A stretch of 64,000 bases of DNA from a virus. The stretch spans positions 1 through 64,000 of the IMG/VR virus record IMGVR_UViG_3300020183_000065, one strand, 5' to 3'. The position numbers were made by a program, and so were the translations under genes. This document shows, piece by piece, positions 44,202-51,970 of this stretch (the first letter of the stretch is position 1; every line of letters begins with the position of its first letter). The notes below the pieces were generated by a model, which was not told where the DNA came from, did no database searches, and saw only the letters and a list, made by a program, of their open reading frames with translations.

Positions 44202-45206
44202 ATGGCAATAAAGAAAAACGATTTTAGTAATATTAAGAAAAAATTTTCAACATCGGCTAAATACAAACCACAAAGATTCTTTGATCTTGGGGAAGCTTTT
44301 TTAGACGCGGTTGGGTTACCAGGTCCAGCTATTGGACATATTAATATGTTTCTAGGTCACAGTGATACAGGAAAGACAACTGCTTTAGTTAAAACAGCAG
44401 TTGACGCTCAGAAAAAAGGAATCCTACCAGTGTTCATTATTACTGAACAAAAATGGAGTTTTGAACACGCTAAACTAATGGGTTTTGAATGTGATGAAGT
44501 TGTTGATACCGATACCGGTGAGTTAGAGTGGGATGGATTTTACATATTCAATAACAACTTCGATTACATTGAACAAATTACAGATTATATCAATGATTTG
44601 TTAGATTCACAAGAAAAGGGTGAACTAGATTACTCATTATGTATCATGTGGGATTCTGTTGGGTCTGTTCCGTGTAAAATGACATATGAAGGTAAAGGTG
44701 GTAAACAACATAACGCTTCAGTTTTAGCTGATAAAATTGGTATGGGAATTAACCAACGTATATCTGGGTCACGTAAATCCGACTCAAAATATGAAAACAC
44801 ATTAATAATTGTTAATCAACCATGGGTTGAATTACCAGATAATCCTTTTGGACAACCAAAAATTAAAGCTAAAGGTGGTGAAGCAATTTGGTTAAACTCA
44901 TCACTAGTCTTCTTGTATGGTAATCAGAAAGGAGCTGGAACAACAAAGATAACCGCCACTAAAGACAAAAGAACCGTTAAGTTTGCTTCTAGAACAAAAA
45001 TTTCAGTTATGAAAAACCATATAAACGGTTTAGGTTATGAAGACGGTAAAATTATAGTAACACCACACGGATTTTTACCCGGTAAAGATACTACTGAGGA
45101 AAAATCCTCGATAGAACAGTACAAAAAAGAATTCGCTGATTACTGGAAAGAGGTAATCGGTGTTGAAGGAGATTTTGATTTGAGAACCGAAAAAGAAGAA
45201 GCTTAG
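44202..45206 (+). CDS. uvsX: UvsX-type RecA recombinase
   Basis: The 334-residue protein has Walker A LGHSDTGKTTA (G52 to T60), Walker B LCIMWDSVGS (D151), and IVNQPWVELPDNPFGQPKIKAKGGE, the glutamine-containing loop of RecA family proteins, followed by a KNHINGLGY stretch. The glutamate that normally activates water lies in IITEQKW near residue 82. The length and order fit T4 UvsX (393) with a shorter C terminus. It would form filaments on ssDNA coated with the SSB for recombination-dependent replication. No UvsY homologue is obvious next to it. Confidence 0.9.
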   Translation: MAIKKNDFSNIKKKFSTSAKYKPQRFFDLGEAFLDAVGLPGPAIGHINMFLGHSDTGKTTALVKTAVDAQKKGILPVFIITEQKWSFEHAKLMGFECDEVVDTDTGELEWDGFYIFNNNFDYIEQITDYINDLLDSQEKGELDYSLCIMWDSVGSVPCKMTYEGKGGKQHNASVLADKIGMGINQRISGSRKSDSKYENTLIIVNQPWVELPDNPFGQPKIKAKGGEAIWLNSSLVFLYGNQKGAGTTKITATKDKRTVKFASRTKISVMKNHINGLGYEDGKIIVTPHGFLPGKDTTEEKSSIEQYKKEFADYWKEVIGVEGDFDLRTEKEEA

Positions 45207-45208
45207 TA

Positions 45209-46342
45209 ATGGAAATAAAATTAACCCACGAAGAAGTTATGGGTATGGTAGAAACCTTAAATGGTTTTTATAATAAAGTACCAACAATACAGGATTATTT
45301 TCTTGAAAGAAAGAAAGAAAAAATTGTAAATATCGATGTTGAACATTGGAGTAAACGATTATTTAATGACCACACACTCGAACCAAAAGACATGGATATT
45401 GTTGTTGAAGTTGTTGACCAAAATACATTAAATAATTTAGCTCAAATAACCATTAGTTTGCCCCTGGAGTCACAGATAGGTAGGCAAGTTACATTAGGTG
45501 TAAAGGAAGGTAAGTCAGGTAAATATTTAGGTTTTATTAAAATAGCTTCACCCGTTTTATCTATCAAACCAAGAAACGATTTTTTTGGTGAACCATTACG
45601 AGCAACACACGTAAACAGACATATGGTAAACGGAGCTATAATTGTGCCAACCCAACCATTTGGATTTAATTGTTTAGGGGGTAAATTACTAGCTTTAATA
45701 TGTAGTTCACATTTAGTTTTAGATCTATTTAACACAAAGTATGGTGATAAAATGGATTTATGTTTTCTCGAAACAACATCATTGTATGGGAATATAAAAA
45801 GTTCATCACAGTACGACGGACTAGAACCGTATATCCGGTACAACGGTATGACAGAGTCCGATCTGTTTTTATTCCCAAGTGATGAAATTTATATGGAACT
45901 TAGGAATTATTTAAGACCAATATACGGTAAGGAGGAATGGAACGGAATGTTAGTTGATCCGGTACCGTCAGCACCAAAAATGAGAGAGTATTCCAAAATC
46001 ATACAAATAATAAAAACCCATTTAAAAGAGTTAGATCCTGAAGAATATACTAAATTTAATGAGTTTGTTAAATGTTGTATGAAAACAAAAACAAAAAAGA
46101 GGTATTACTATACAAATTTTGGGTATTCAAACATAAAAGAACACATACTATCAAACGGTGAAATTAAGTTAGAGAAAAAGGAAAATTTTGAAAAACACAA
46201 ATTGGAGAACTTAATTGAAGTATGGAGAAAGAAAGCTCAAAAAAGATGGGAAAAATTAAATTCAGAAATGAGACTTAAGGAAAACCTGGAAGTATATTCA
46301 TTAGAAAAAATCCAAAATATGGATTATGAAATTATTAGATAG
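45209..46342 (+). CDS. DruA-like (DUF4338-type) protein
   Basis: The 377-residue protein starts 2 nt after uvsX. Residues 60 to 235 follow the order of blocks of the Druantia DruA/DUF4338 family: GRQVTLGVKEGKSGKYLGFI, SIKPRNDFFG, NRHMVNGAIIVPTQPFGFNC, LICSSHLVLDLFNTKYGDKM and LCFLETTSLYG followed by YNGMTESD. The family is found in an anti-phage system and also alone in phages and plasmids. A C-terminal helical part of about 120 residues follows. In T4 the recombination mediator UvsY might be expected near here, so this protein could be a DNA-processing partner of UvsX. The match is by pattern only and the biochemical role is not known. Confidence 0.5.
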   Translation: MEIKLTHEEVMGMVETLNGFYNKVPTIQDYFLERKKEKIVNIDVEHWSKRLFNDHTLEPKDMDIVVEVVDQNTLNNLAQITISLPLESQIGRQVTLGVKEGKSGKYLGFIKIASPVLSIKPRNDFFGEPLRATHVNRHMVNGAIIVPTQPFGFNCLGGKLLALICSSHLVLDLFNTKYGDKMDLCFLETTSLYGNIKSSSQYDGLEPYIRYNGMTESDLFLFPSDEIYMELRNYLRPIYGKEEWNGMLVDPVPSAPKMREYSKIIQIIKTHLKELDPEEYTKFNEFVKCCMKTKTKKRYYYTNFGYSNIKEHILSNGEIKLEKKENFEKHKLENLIEVWRKKAQKRWEKLNSEMRLKENLEVYSLEKIQNMDYEIIR

Positions 46343-46368
46343 ATGTCAAACCATATAATTAAACATGA

Positions 46369-47379
46369 ATGTCAAAAACTTTATTAGTAGATGGTAACAA
46401 CCTATTAAAAATAGGTTTCCACGGTGTAAAAGATTTCTTTAACAAAGGACAACACGTAGGTGGTATATGGCACTTTTTAAATACATTGAGAAAATTTCTA
46501 GAAGAGGAAAACTATACTAAAGTTGTTGTTTTTTGGGATAGTGAAACTAGTAAATCACAAAGAAGAATACTTTACCCAAAGTATAAGTTAAATCGAAAAA
46601 TATCAAACGAAGTTGATTTTAAAGAAGTATCCTTTGGACAACAAAAACAAAGGGTAAAACAATACCTTGAGGAAATGTTTGTTAGACAGATTGAAGTTGG
46701 TCATTGTGAAGCTGATGATCTAATCGCTTATTATTGTCAAATATCTGTGGATGAAGACAAAACAATTTTTTCTGGTGACAGGGACCTAACTCAATTAATT
46801 TCGGATAAAGTTAGAATTTATTCACCAAACACAAAACAATTTTATAAGTTAGGTGATAAGATAAAAATGTATGATATTGAAATACCACACTACAACATTA
46901 AAACTTATAAAATTTTAGCTGGTGATACATCAGATAATATTGATGGTATATTTTACCTGGGTGAGAAAACTTTTGTAAAATTATTTCCCGAGATACTTGA
47001 AAATGAAATTTCTCTTACCGATATTTTAAACAAAGGTGAAGAACTGATAAAAGAACAAAAAGATAGTGTTATTTTACAGAACTTACTGAGTGGAAAAACA
47101 AGAGAAGGGATATTTGGTGATGAGTTCTTTGTGGTAAATAAAAAATTGGTAGATCTGTCCGAACCACTTATAAGTGATGAGGGTAAAGAATTGGTTGAAT
47201 CTTACTATAAAGAGTCGTTGGACCCGGACGGACGTGGTCATAGAAATTTAATTAAAATGATGATGGAAGACGGATTCTTTAAGTACCTACCAAAAGGTGA
47301 TGACGCTTGGATAAGATTTTTAAAACCATTTTTAAAACTATCTAGAAAAGAAAAAAATAAATATAGAAATAAAATATAA
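46369..47379 (+). CDS. 5'-3' exonuclease / flap endonuclease (T4 RNase H type)
   Basis: The 336-residue protein has the FEN/PIN metal site series: KTLLVDGNNLL (D8), HCEADDLIAYY (E114, D116, D117), FSGDRDLTQLI (D137, D139) and LAGDTSDNIDGI (D186, D189), followed by a helix-hairpin-helix type YLGEKTFVK. This is the layout of the 5' nuclease domain of Pol I and T4 RNase H, which removes RNA primers and flaps. The length is close to T4 RNase H (305). The start at 46369 is chosen because the overlapping ATG at 46365 is in another frame. It lies in a run of replication genes and is most likely needed for lagging strand maturation. Confidence 0.9.
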   Translation: MSKTLLVDGNNLLKIGFHGVKDFFNKGQHVGGIWHFLNTLRKFLEEENYTKVVVFWDSETSKSQRRILYPKYKLNRKISNEVDFKEVSFGQQKQRVKQYLEEMFVRQIEVGHCEADDLIAYYCQISVDEDKTIFSGDRDLTQLISDKVRIYSPNTKQFYKLGDKIKMYDIEIPHYNIKTYKILAGDTSDNIDGIFYLGEKTFVKLFPEILENEISLTDILNKGEELIKEQKDSVILQNLLSGKTREGIFGDEFFVVNKKLVDLSEPLISDEGKELVESYYKESLDPDGRGHRNLIKMMMEDGFFKYLPKGDDAWIRFLKPFLKLSRKEKNKYRNKI

Positions 47380-47394
47380 AAACAAATAAGTAAT

Positions 47395-47844
47395 ATGAAA
47401 AATCAAGACGTAACAAAAGTAGAGTTTTTATTAATGTGTAATGATAATATAGTTGTACAAAGATACTTTAATGTGAAAGGATTTAATAAAAACGCACATA
47501 AATCTGTTGAATTTTATGAATACATTGACAACCTATGTAATCGATTACAATATGACCTGAAAATGAGAAGTGTTGTTTATATGTTGGACAATCAGTTTGA
47601 AATATCTGAGAATCCAGAAATACTAAACACATCAATAACAGATGGTGATGAGAATTTTAATATTTATATTAAAATGGATGATATGACAATTTGTCAGAGA
47701 ACATTCGACGCTAAAGTATACCCACCAAAGGTCAGATATACCGTAGACTTACGACCAAAGTTAAAATCAATATTAGGTGACCTAACTGACATTTTTTCAG
47801 GTAAGAAATTTAATTATTTTTATCCGCAATTTATTAAGAATTAA
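47395..47844 (+). CDS. Conserved-looking T4-like protein of unknown function
   Basis: The 149-residue product has FLLMCNDNIVVQRYFNVKGF near the start and then FYEYIDNLCNRLQYDLKMRS and later a region rich in acidic and aromatic residues with YTVDLRPKLKS. A C-N-D-N-I-V-x-Q-R-Y-F-N-V pattern occurs in proteins next to helicase genes in T4-like phages, but I do not recognise a function. It stands between the 5' nuclease and the helicase and may be a small replication accessory protein. Confidence 0.5.
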   Translation: MKNQDVTKVEFLLMCNDNIVVQRYFNVKGFNKNAHKSVEFYEYIDNLCNRLQYDLKMRSVVYMLDNQFEISENPEILNTSITDGDENFNIYIKMDDMTICQRTFDAKVYPPKVRYTVDLRPKLKSILGDLTDIFSGKKFNYFYPQFIKN

Positions 47845-47847
47845 TAC

Positions 47848-47855
47848 TATTTATC
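47848..47855 (+). promoter_or_regulatory. TATTTATC octamer before the helicase gene
   Basis: It ends 23 nt before the ATG at 47879, further than in most virion genes, and precedes a replication gene, so its role here is doubtful. Confidence 0.25.
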
Positions 47856-47878
47856 AATACTAAAGTAATAAAAAAAAT

Positions 47879-49273
47879 ATGGCGACAAATAAAAATTTTG
47901 AATATCTAGGAAACACTTTTCAACTACAACTTCTTAATCAAATAATTTTAGACAAAGACTTTTCTGTGTCGATAATAGATGTACTTAACACTAATTATTT
48001 TGAAAATCAATATTTTAAAATAATTATTCAGATGATCAGGGAGTACTATACAAAGTACGATCATACACCATCCTTCGAGACATTAGAACAAATAACAAAG
48101 TCTGAGTTACAAAATCAAATGGCTTCTAAAATAGTCTTAGACACAATATCTAAGATCAAAGAAGCTCCATTGGACGGATCCAATTTTGTTCAAGAAAAAG
48201 CACTTAAATTCTGTAAACAACAAGAGTTACAGAAAGTCATGAAAAAAGCCCAGAAAATTATCGATGGTGGGGAATTTGAAAACTACGATACATTGGAAGA
48301 AATGGTAAAAGAGGCTTTAATGGTTGGTTCAAAAGACACATCAATGTTAGATGTCTTTTCAAACATAGACCAAGTTCTTGAGGAAGATTACAGACACCCA
48401 ATCCCAATGGGTATACCAGGTATTGATAGATTGTTAAAAGGTGGATTAGCTAAAGGTGAGATTGGTGTTATATTAGCACCAACCGGAGTAGGTAAATCCA
48501 CAATATTGACAAAAATATCCAACCACGCTTTTAATTTAGGAAACAACGTACTTCAAATATTTTTTGAAGACAACCCGAAAGTAATCCAACGAAAACACTT
48601 CACACTTTGGACAAAAGTACACCCTGATGAATTATCCGAACGTAAAGATGAGGTAATTAGTAAGGTTAAAAAAATTGAAGAAACAATGGATAATAGATTG
48701 GAGTTGAAAAAACTACCATCAGACACTAAAACCATGTTACAGATAAAGAATGAAATTAGAAAATTAATATCTGATGGTATGAGAGTGGATATGGTTGTTT
48801 TAGACTACATAGACTGTGTTGTTCCAGATAAAAATTTAGGGGATGAATGGAAAAGTGAAGGTTCCGTTATGAGAGCTTTCGAAGCTATGTGTCACGAACT
48901 TAACATTGTGGGATGGACAGCAACACAAGGAAACAGATCTTCCATATCTTCTGAAGTGGTAACTACGGATCAAATGGGTGGGTCAATTAAAAAAGCACAG
49001 GTTGGTCACGTAATAATTTCAGTAGCTAAAACATTACAACAAAAAGAGATGAAATTAGCTACCATAGCTATCACAAAATCTAGAATTGGTGATGATGGTG
49101 TTGTTTTCGAAAACTGTAAATTTGACAATGCTATGATTGAGATTGACACCGAAAGTTCAATGACATTTTTAGGGTTAGAAGAACAGAAAGAAGAAAGACA
49201 ACGTTTACGTGTTAAAGAGTTGATGGAGAAAAGAAAACAAAAAGATAACGCCAATAATAATACAATAAATTAG
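47879..49273 (+). CDS. gp41: Replicative DNA helicase, gp41/DnaB family
   Basis: The 464-residue protein has an N-terminal helical domain, then the RecA-like core with IPGIDRLLKGGLAKGEIGV, Walker A ILAPTGVGKSTIL (K206) and Walker B MVVLDYIDC (D309), TATQGNRSS with the sensor glutamine, and TIAITKSRIGDDGV. This is the T4 gp41 layout (475 residues). It would form a hexamer and unwind the fork. No primase gene (gp61) is visible in the window, so it must lie elsewhere or be replaced. Confidence 0.92.
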   Translation: MATNKNFEYLGNTFQLQLLNQIILDKDFSVSIIDVLNTNYFENQYFKIIIQMIREYYTKYDHTPSFETLEQITKSELQNQMASKIVLDTISKIKEAPLDGSNFVQEKALKFCKQQELQKVMKKAQKIIDGGEFENYDTLEEMVKEALMVGSKDTSMLDVFSNIDQVLEEDYRHPIPMGIPGIDRLLKGGLAKGEIGVILAPTGVGKSTILTKISNHAFNLGNNVLQIFFEDNPKVIQRKHFTLWTKVHPDELSERKDEVISKVKKIEETMDNRLELKKLPSDTKTMLQIKNEIRKLISDGMRVDMVVLDYIDCVVPDKNLGDEWKSEGSVMRAFEAMCHELNIVGWTATQGNRSSISSEVVTTDQMGGSIKKAQVGHVIISVAKTLQQKEMKLATIAITKSRIGDDGVVFENCKFDNAMIEIDTESSMTFLGLEEQKEERQRLRVKELMEKRKQKDNANNNTIN

Positions 49274-49290
49274 ATAAAAATTTAAAAATC

Positions 49291-51150
49291 ATGGATGTAT
49301 CACAACGAATATTAAGTGACATTACTGTTTATATGAAGTACGCTAAATTCTTACCAGAAAAAAATAGAAGAGAAACCTGGGAAGAATTAGTAACTCGAAA
49401 TAAAGAAATGCACCAAAAAAAATACCCAAAAATCAAAGATGAGATTGAAGAGGTATATAAAATGGTGTATGATAAAAAAATACTACCCTCAATGAGGTCA
49501 TTACAGTTTGGGGGTAAACCAATTGAAATATCCCCCAATAGGGTTTACAATTGCGCTTATTTACCAATTGACCATACGGACGCTTTTTCAGAGACTATGT
49601 TTCTTTTATTAGGTGGTACTGGTGTTGGATTTTCAGTACAAAAACATCACGTAGATAAGTTACCTGAGATTAAAAAACCTAACCCTAGTAGGACTAGACG
49701 ATATTTGATTGGTGATTCAATTGAAGGGTGGGCGGACGCTATTAAGGTTTTGATTGAATCATATTTAGGATCAAAGTCATCAACACCAATTTTTGATTTT
49801 TCCGATATAAGACAAAAGGGGTCTTTGTTGGTTACATCAGGCGGTAAAGCACCAGGACCACAACCATTAAAGGATTGTATTCATAATATTACCAAAGTTT
49901 TGGAAAATAAAAATGACGGTGATAAACTGACCACAATAGAAACACACGACATCGTTTGTCATATCGCTGATGCGGTACTAGCTGGTGGTATCAGAAGAGC
50001 TGCTCTTATCTCATTATTTTCAGCTGATGACGATGAAATGATTTCTTGTAAATCAGGAAACTGGTGGGAATCAAATCCCCAGAGAGGTAGAGCTAATAAT
50101 TCAGCTGTATTACTTAGACATAAGGTTACCCAAGAATATTTTATGGATCTTTGGAAACGAATTGAGTTATCCGGAGCTGGTGAACCCGGAATTTATTTAT
50201 CAAATGATAAAGATTGGGGGACTAATCCATGTTGTGAAATAGCACTTAGACCATATCAATTTTGTAATTTATGTGAGGTAAACGCTTCTGATATTGAATC
50301 ACAAGAAGACTTTGAAAAAAGAGTTAAAGGAGCTGCTTTCATTGGAACCTTACAAGCTGGATATACCGACTTTCACTATTTAAGAGACGCTTGGAAACGA
50401 ACAACTGAAAAAGACGCACTGATCGGTGTTGGTATGACTGGTATTGGTTCCGGTGTTGTTTTGGGTTATGATATGAAATTAGCAGCTGAATCTGTTAAAC
50501 AAGAAAACGAAAGAGTAGCTAATTTAATTGGTATTAACAAATCAGCTAGAACAACAACCGTTAAACCATCTGGAACCTCATCATTGGTTTTAGGTACATC
50601 TTCAGGTATTCACGCTTGGCACAATGACTTTTATTTGAGAAGAATTCGAGTTGGTAAAAACGAGTCAATATACCAACATTTGGTAACAAATCATCCCGAG
50701 TTGGTTGAAGATGAATATTTTAGACCACACGACACCGCGGTGATTACAATACCACAGAAAGCACCTGAAGGGTCAATTTTAAGACACGAATCAGTATTTC
50801 AAATGTTGGAGAGAGTCAAAAAGGTGTCACAAGAATGGATAAGAAATGGACACAGAACAGGACAAAATACACATAACGTATCAGCTACTGTATCAATAAA
50901 GGACGATGAGTGGGATTTAGTTGGTGATTGGATGTGGAAAAATAGAAAGTTCTATAATGGGTTGTCAGTTTTACCATATAACGGTGGAACATACACACAA
51001 GCACCGTTTGAAGATTGTACTGAGGAAGAATTTAATAGATTGGTTATAACATTGAAAGATGTTGATCTAACAAAAGTGATCGAACTACAAGATAACACCG
51101 ACCTTAGAGGTGAAGCCGCTTGTGCTGGTGGAGCTTGTGAAATCGTTTAA
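49291..51150 (+). CDS. nrdJ: Class II (adenosylcobalamin) ribonucleoside-triphosphate reductase, monomeric type
   Basis: The 619-residue protein matches the Lactobacillus leichmannii RTPR type: YNCAYLP with C88, NPCCEIAL with C314 (thiyl radical Cys) and FCNLCEV with C325, eleven residues later, as in RTPR (C408 and C419). The C-terminal CAGGAC (C611, C616) has the spacing of the reducing pair C731 and C736. It is shorter than RTPR (739). It has all catalytic residues, so is probably active and supplies deoxynucleotides from NTPs using host-derived B12. It follows the helicase at 17 nt, so is part of the same operon. Confidence 0.9.
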   Translation: MDVSQRILSDITVYMKYAKFLPEKNRRETWEELVTRNKEMHQKKYPKIKDEIEEVYKMVYDKKILPSMRSLQFGGKPIEISPNRVYNCAYLPIDHTDAFSETMFLLLGGTGVGFSVQKHHVDKLPEIKKPNPSRTRRYLIGDSIEGWADAIKVLIESYLGSKSSTPIFDFSDIRQKGSLLVTSGGKAPGPQPLKDCIHNITKVLENKNDGDKLTTIETHDIVCHIADAVLAGGIRRAALISLFSADDDEMISCKSGNWWESNPQRGRANNSAVLLRHKVTQEYFMDLWKRIELSGAGEPGIYLSNDKDWGTNPCCEIALRPYQFCNLCEVNASDIESQEDFEKRVKGAAFIGTLQAGYTDFHYLRDAWKRTTEKDALIGVGMTGIGSGVVLGYDMKLAAESVKQENERVANLIGINKSARTTTVKPSGTSSLVLGTSSGIHAWHNDFYLRRIRVGKNESIYQHLVTNHPELVEDEYFRPHDTAVITIPQKAPEGSILRHESVFQMLERVKKVSQEWIRNGHRTGQNTHNVSATVSIKDDEWDLVGDWMWKNRKFYNGLSVLPYNGGTYTQAPFEDCTEEEFNRLVITLKDVDLTKVIELQDNTDLRGEAACAGGACEIV

Positions 51151-51152
51151 AC

Positions 51153-51233
51153 ATGAAAGTCACATGGGGTAATAACGTTACTTTAACTTACCAAGTTTTA
51201 TTAGCGTATTATAATCTAAGAAAAAATAATTAA
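51153..51233 (+). CDS. 26-residue small protein between the reductase and the DUF5522-like gene
   Basis: The ATG lies 2 nt after the stop of the reductase gene and the stop TAA lies one base before the next ATG, the tight packing of real genes here. It has 26 residues, starting MKVTWGNNVTLTYQVLLAYY. It has no known motif; it may be amphipathic. Confidence 0.4.
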   Translation: MKVTWGNNVTLTYQVLLAYYNLRKNN

Positions 51234-51234
51234 G

Positions 51235-51465
51235 ATGACAGTTAACCCATCAAACGATTGGATACAACAGTTATATGTTCGGGAGATCACTAAAAAGACT
51301 CCCGAACCTGACTTTTATAAGGATAAGTTTGGTAACATCGTCATGACAGAATCATTTCACATAAAACGAGGAAAGTGCTGTGGATCTGGTTGTAAACATT
51401 GTCCGTACGAACCATTGTACCAAAAAGGAAGTACTAACTTAAAGGAATCACTGAGAAATCAGTGA
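51235..51465 (+). CDS. DUF5522-like small Cys-rich protein
   Basis: The 76-residue protein has FHIKRGKCCGSGCKHCPYEP, with C48, C49, C53 and C56, matching the DUF5522 pattern (YHLKRGYCCGSGCRHCPY) of Bacteroidota and other bacteria. It is probably a metal-binding or Fe-S type small protein. Located after a class II reductase it might help reduce the enzyme or handle metal, but this is only a guess. Its 3' end is within the terminator stem. Confidence 0.7.
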   Translation: MTVNPSNDWIQQLYVREITKKTPEPDFYKDKFGNIVMTESFHIKRGKCCGSGCKHCPYEPLYQKGSTNLKESLRNQ

Positions 51466-51473
51466 TTTTTTTT
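51446..51473 (+). terminator. Intrinsic terminator of the replication and nucleotide module
   Basis: AATCACTGA (51446 to 51454) pairs with TCAGTGATT (51459 to 51467) around a GAAA tetraloop and is followed by a T run. It overlaps the end of the DUF5522-like gene. Confidence 0.92.
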
Positions 51474-51498
51474 ATTTATATAAAATATCTGAATACTA

Positions 51499-51506
51499 TA
51501 TTTATT
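51499..51506 (+). promoter_or_regulatory. TATTTATT octamer immediately before the gp25-like gene
   Basis: It ends 4 nt before the ATG; a second octamer, TATTTATA, is at 51473 to 51480, 30 nt before the ATG. The latter is the more plausible promoter. Confidence 0.35.
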
Positions 51507-51510
51507 AGAT

Positions 51511-51969
51511 ATGTCTAACGGTATAACATACGGTATAACATTCCCATTTAGAGATTCCTTTGTTGGGAGATATCTTGACGCTTCTGATACAATTGAAGAG
51601 GAAATAAGAAATAATTTAATTCACTTACTATTAACTAGGAAGGGAAGTAGATATTTTTTACCGGATTTTGGAACACGATTATATGAATATATATTTGAAC
51701 CATTGGACGGACCAACATTTAGTGATATTGAATTTGAAATTAGAGATTCAGTTGAAAAATACATACCGGGTATATTGGTCACCAATATAAAAATAACTGA
51801 CGCTTCTTTAGGTTTGGAGGATAAAGGTACATACATTACAGATTCTGGTGAAAGAGAATTTAAAGTTACTAATATCGGAGATAGAGAACATACAGCTAAA
51901 GTTAGGATCGACTATAGAATAACCAATCAAGCTTTAGAAAGCAGTGATTTTGTAATTATTAATATTTAA
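51511..51969 (+). CDS. gp25: Baseplate wedge protein, gp25-like
   Basis: The 152-residue protein has FPFRDSFVGRYLDASDTIEE, IRNNLIHLLLTRKGSRYFLP and DFGTRLYEYIFEPL, the lysozyme-like fold found in gp25 and phage P2 W proteins that bridges the sheath and the wedge. The E-x-x-I-R-x-x-L pattern and the DFGS/T-R-L motif are the family signature. It forms the start of a second baseplate module, one base before the gp6-like gene (TAATATG junction). Confidence 0.92.
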   Translation: MSNGITYGITFPFRDSFVGRYLDASDTIEEEIRNNLIHLLLTRKGSRYFLPDFGTRLYEYIFEPLDGPTFSDIEFEIRDSVEKYIPGILVTNIKITDASLGLEDKGTYITDSGEREFKVTNIGDREHTAKVRIDYRITNQALESSDFVIINI

Positions 51970-51970
51970 T

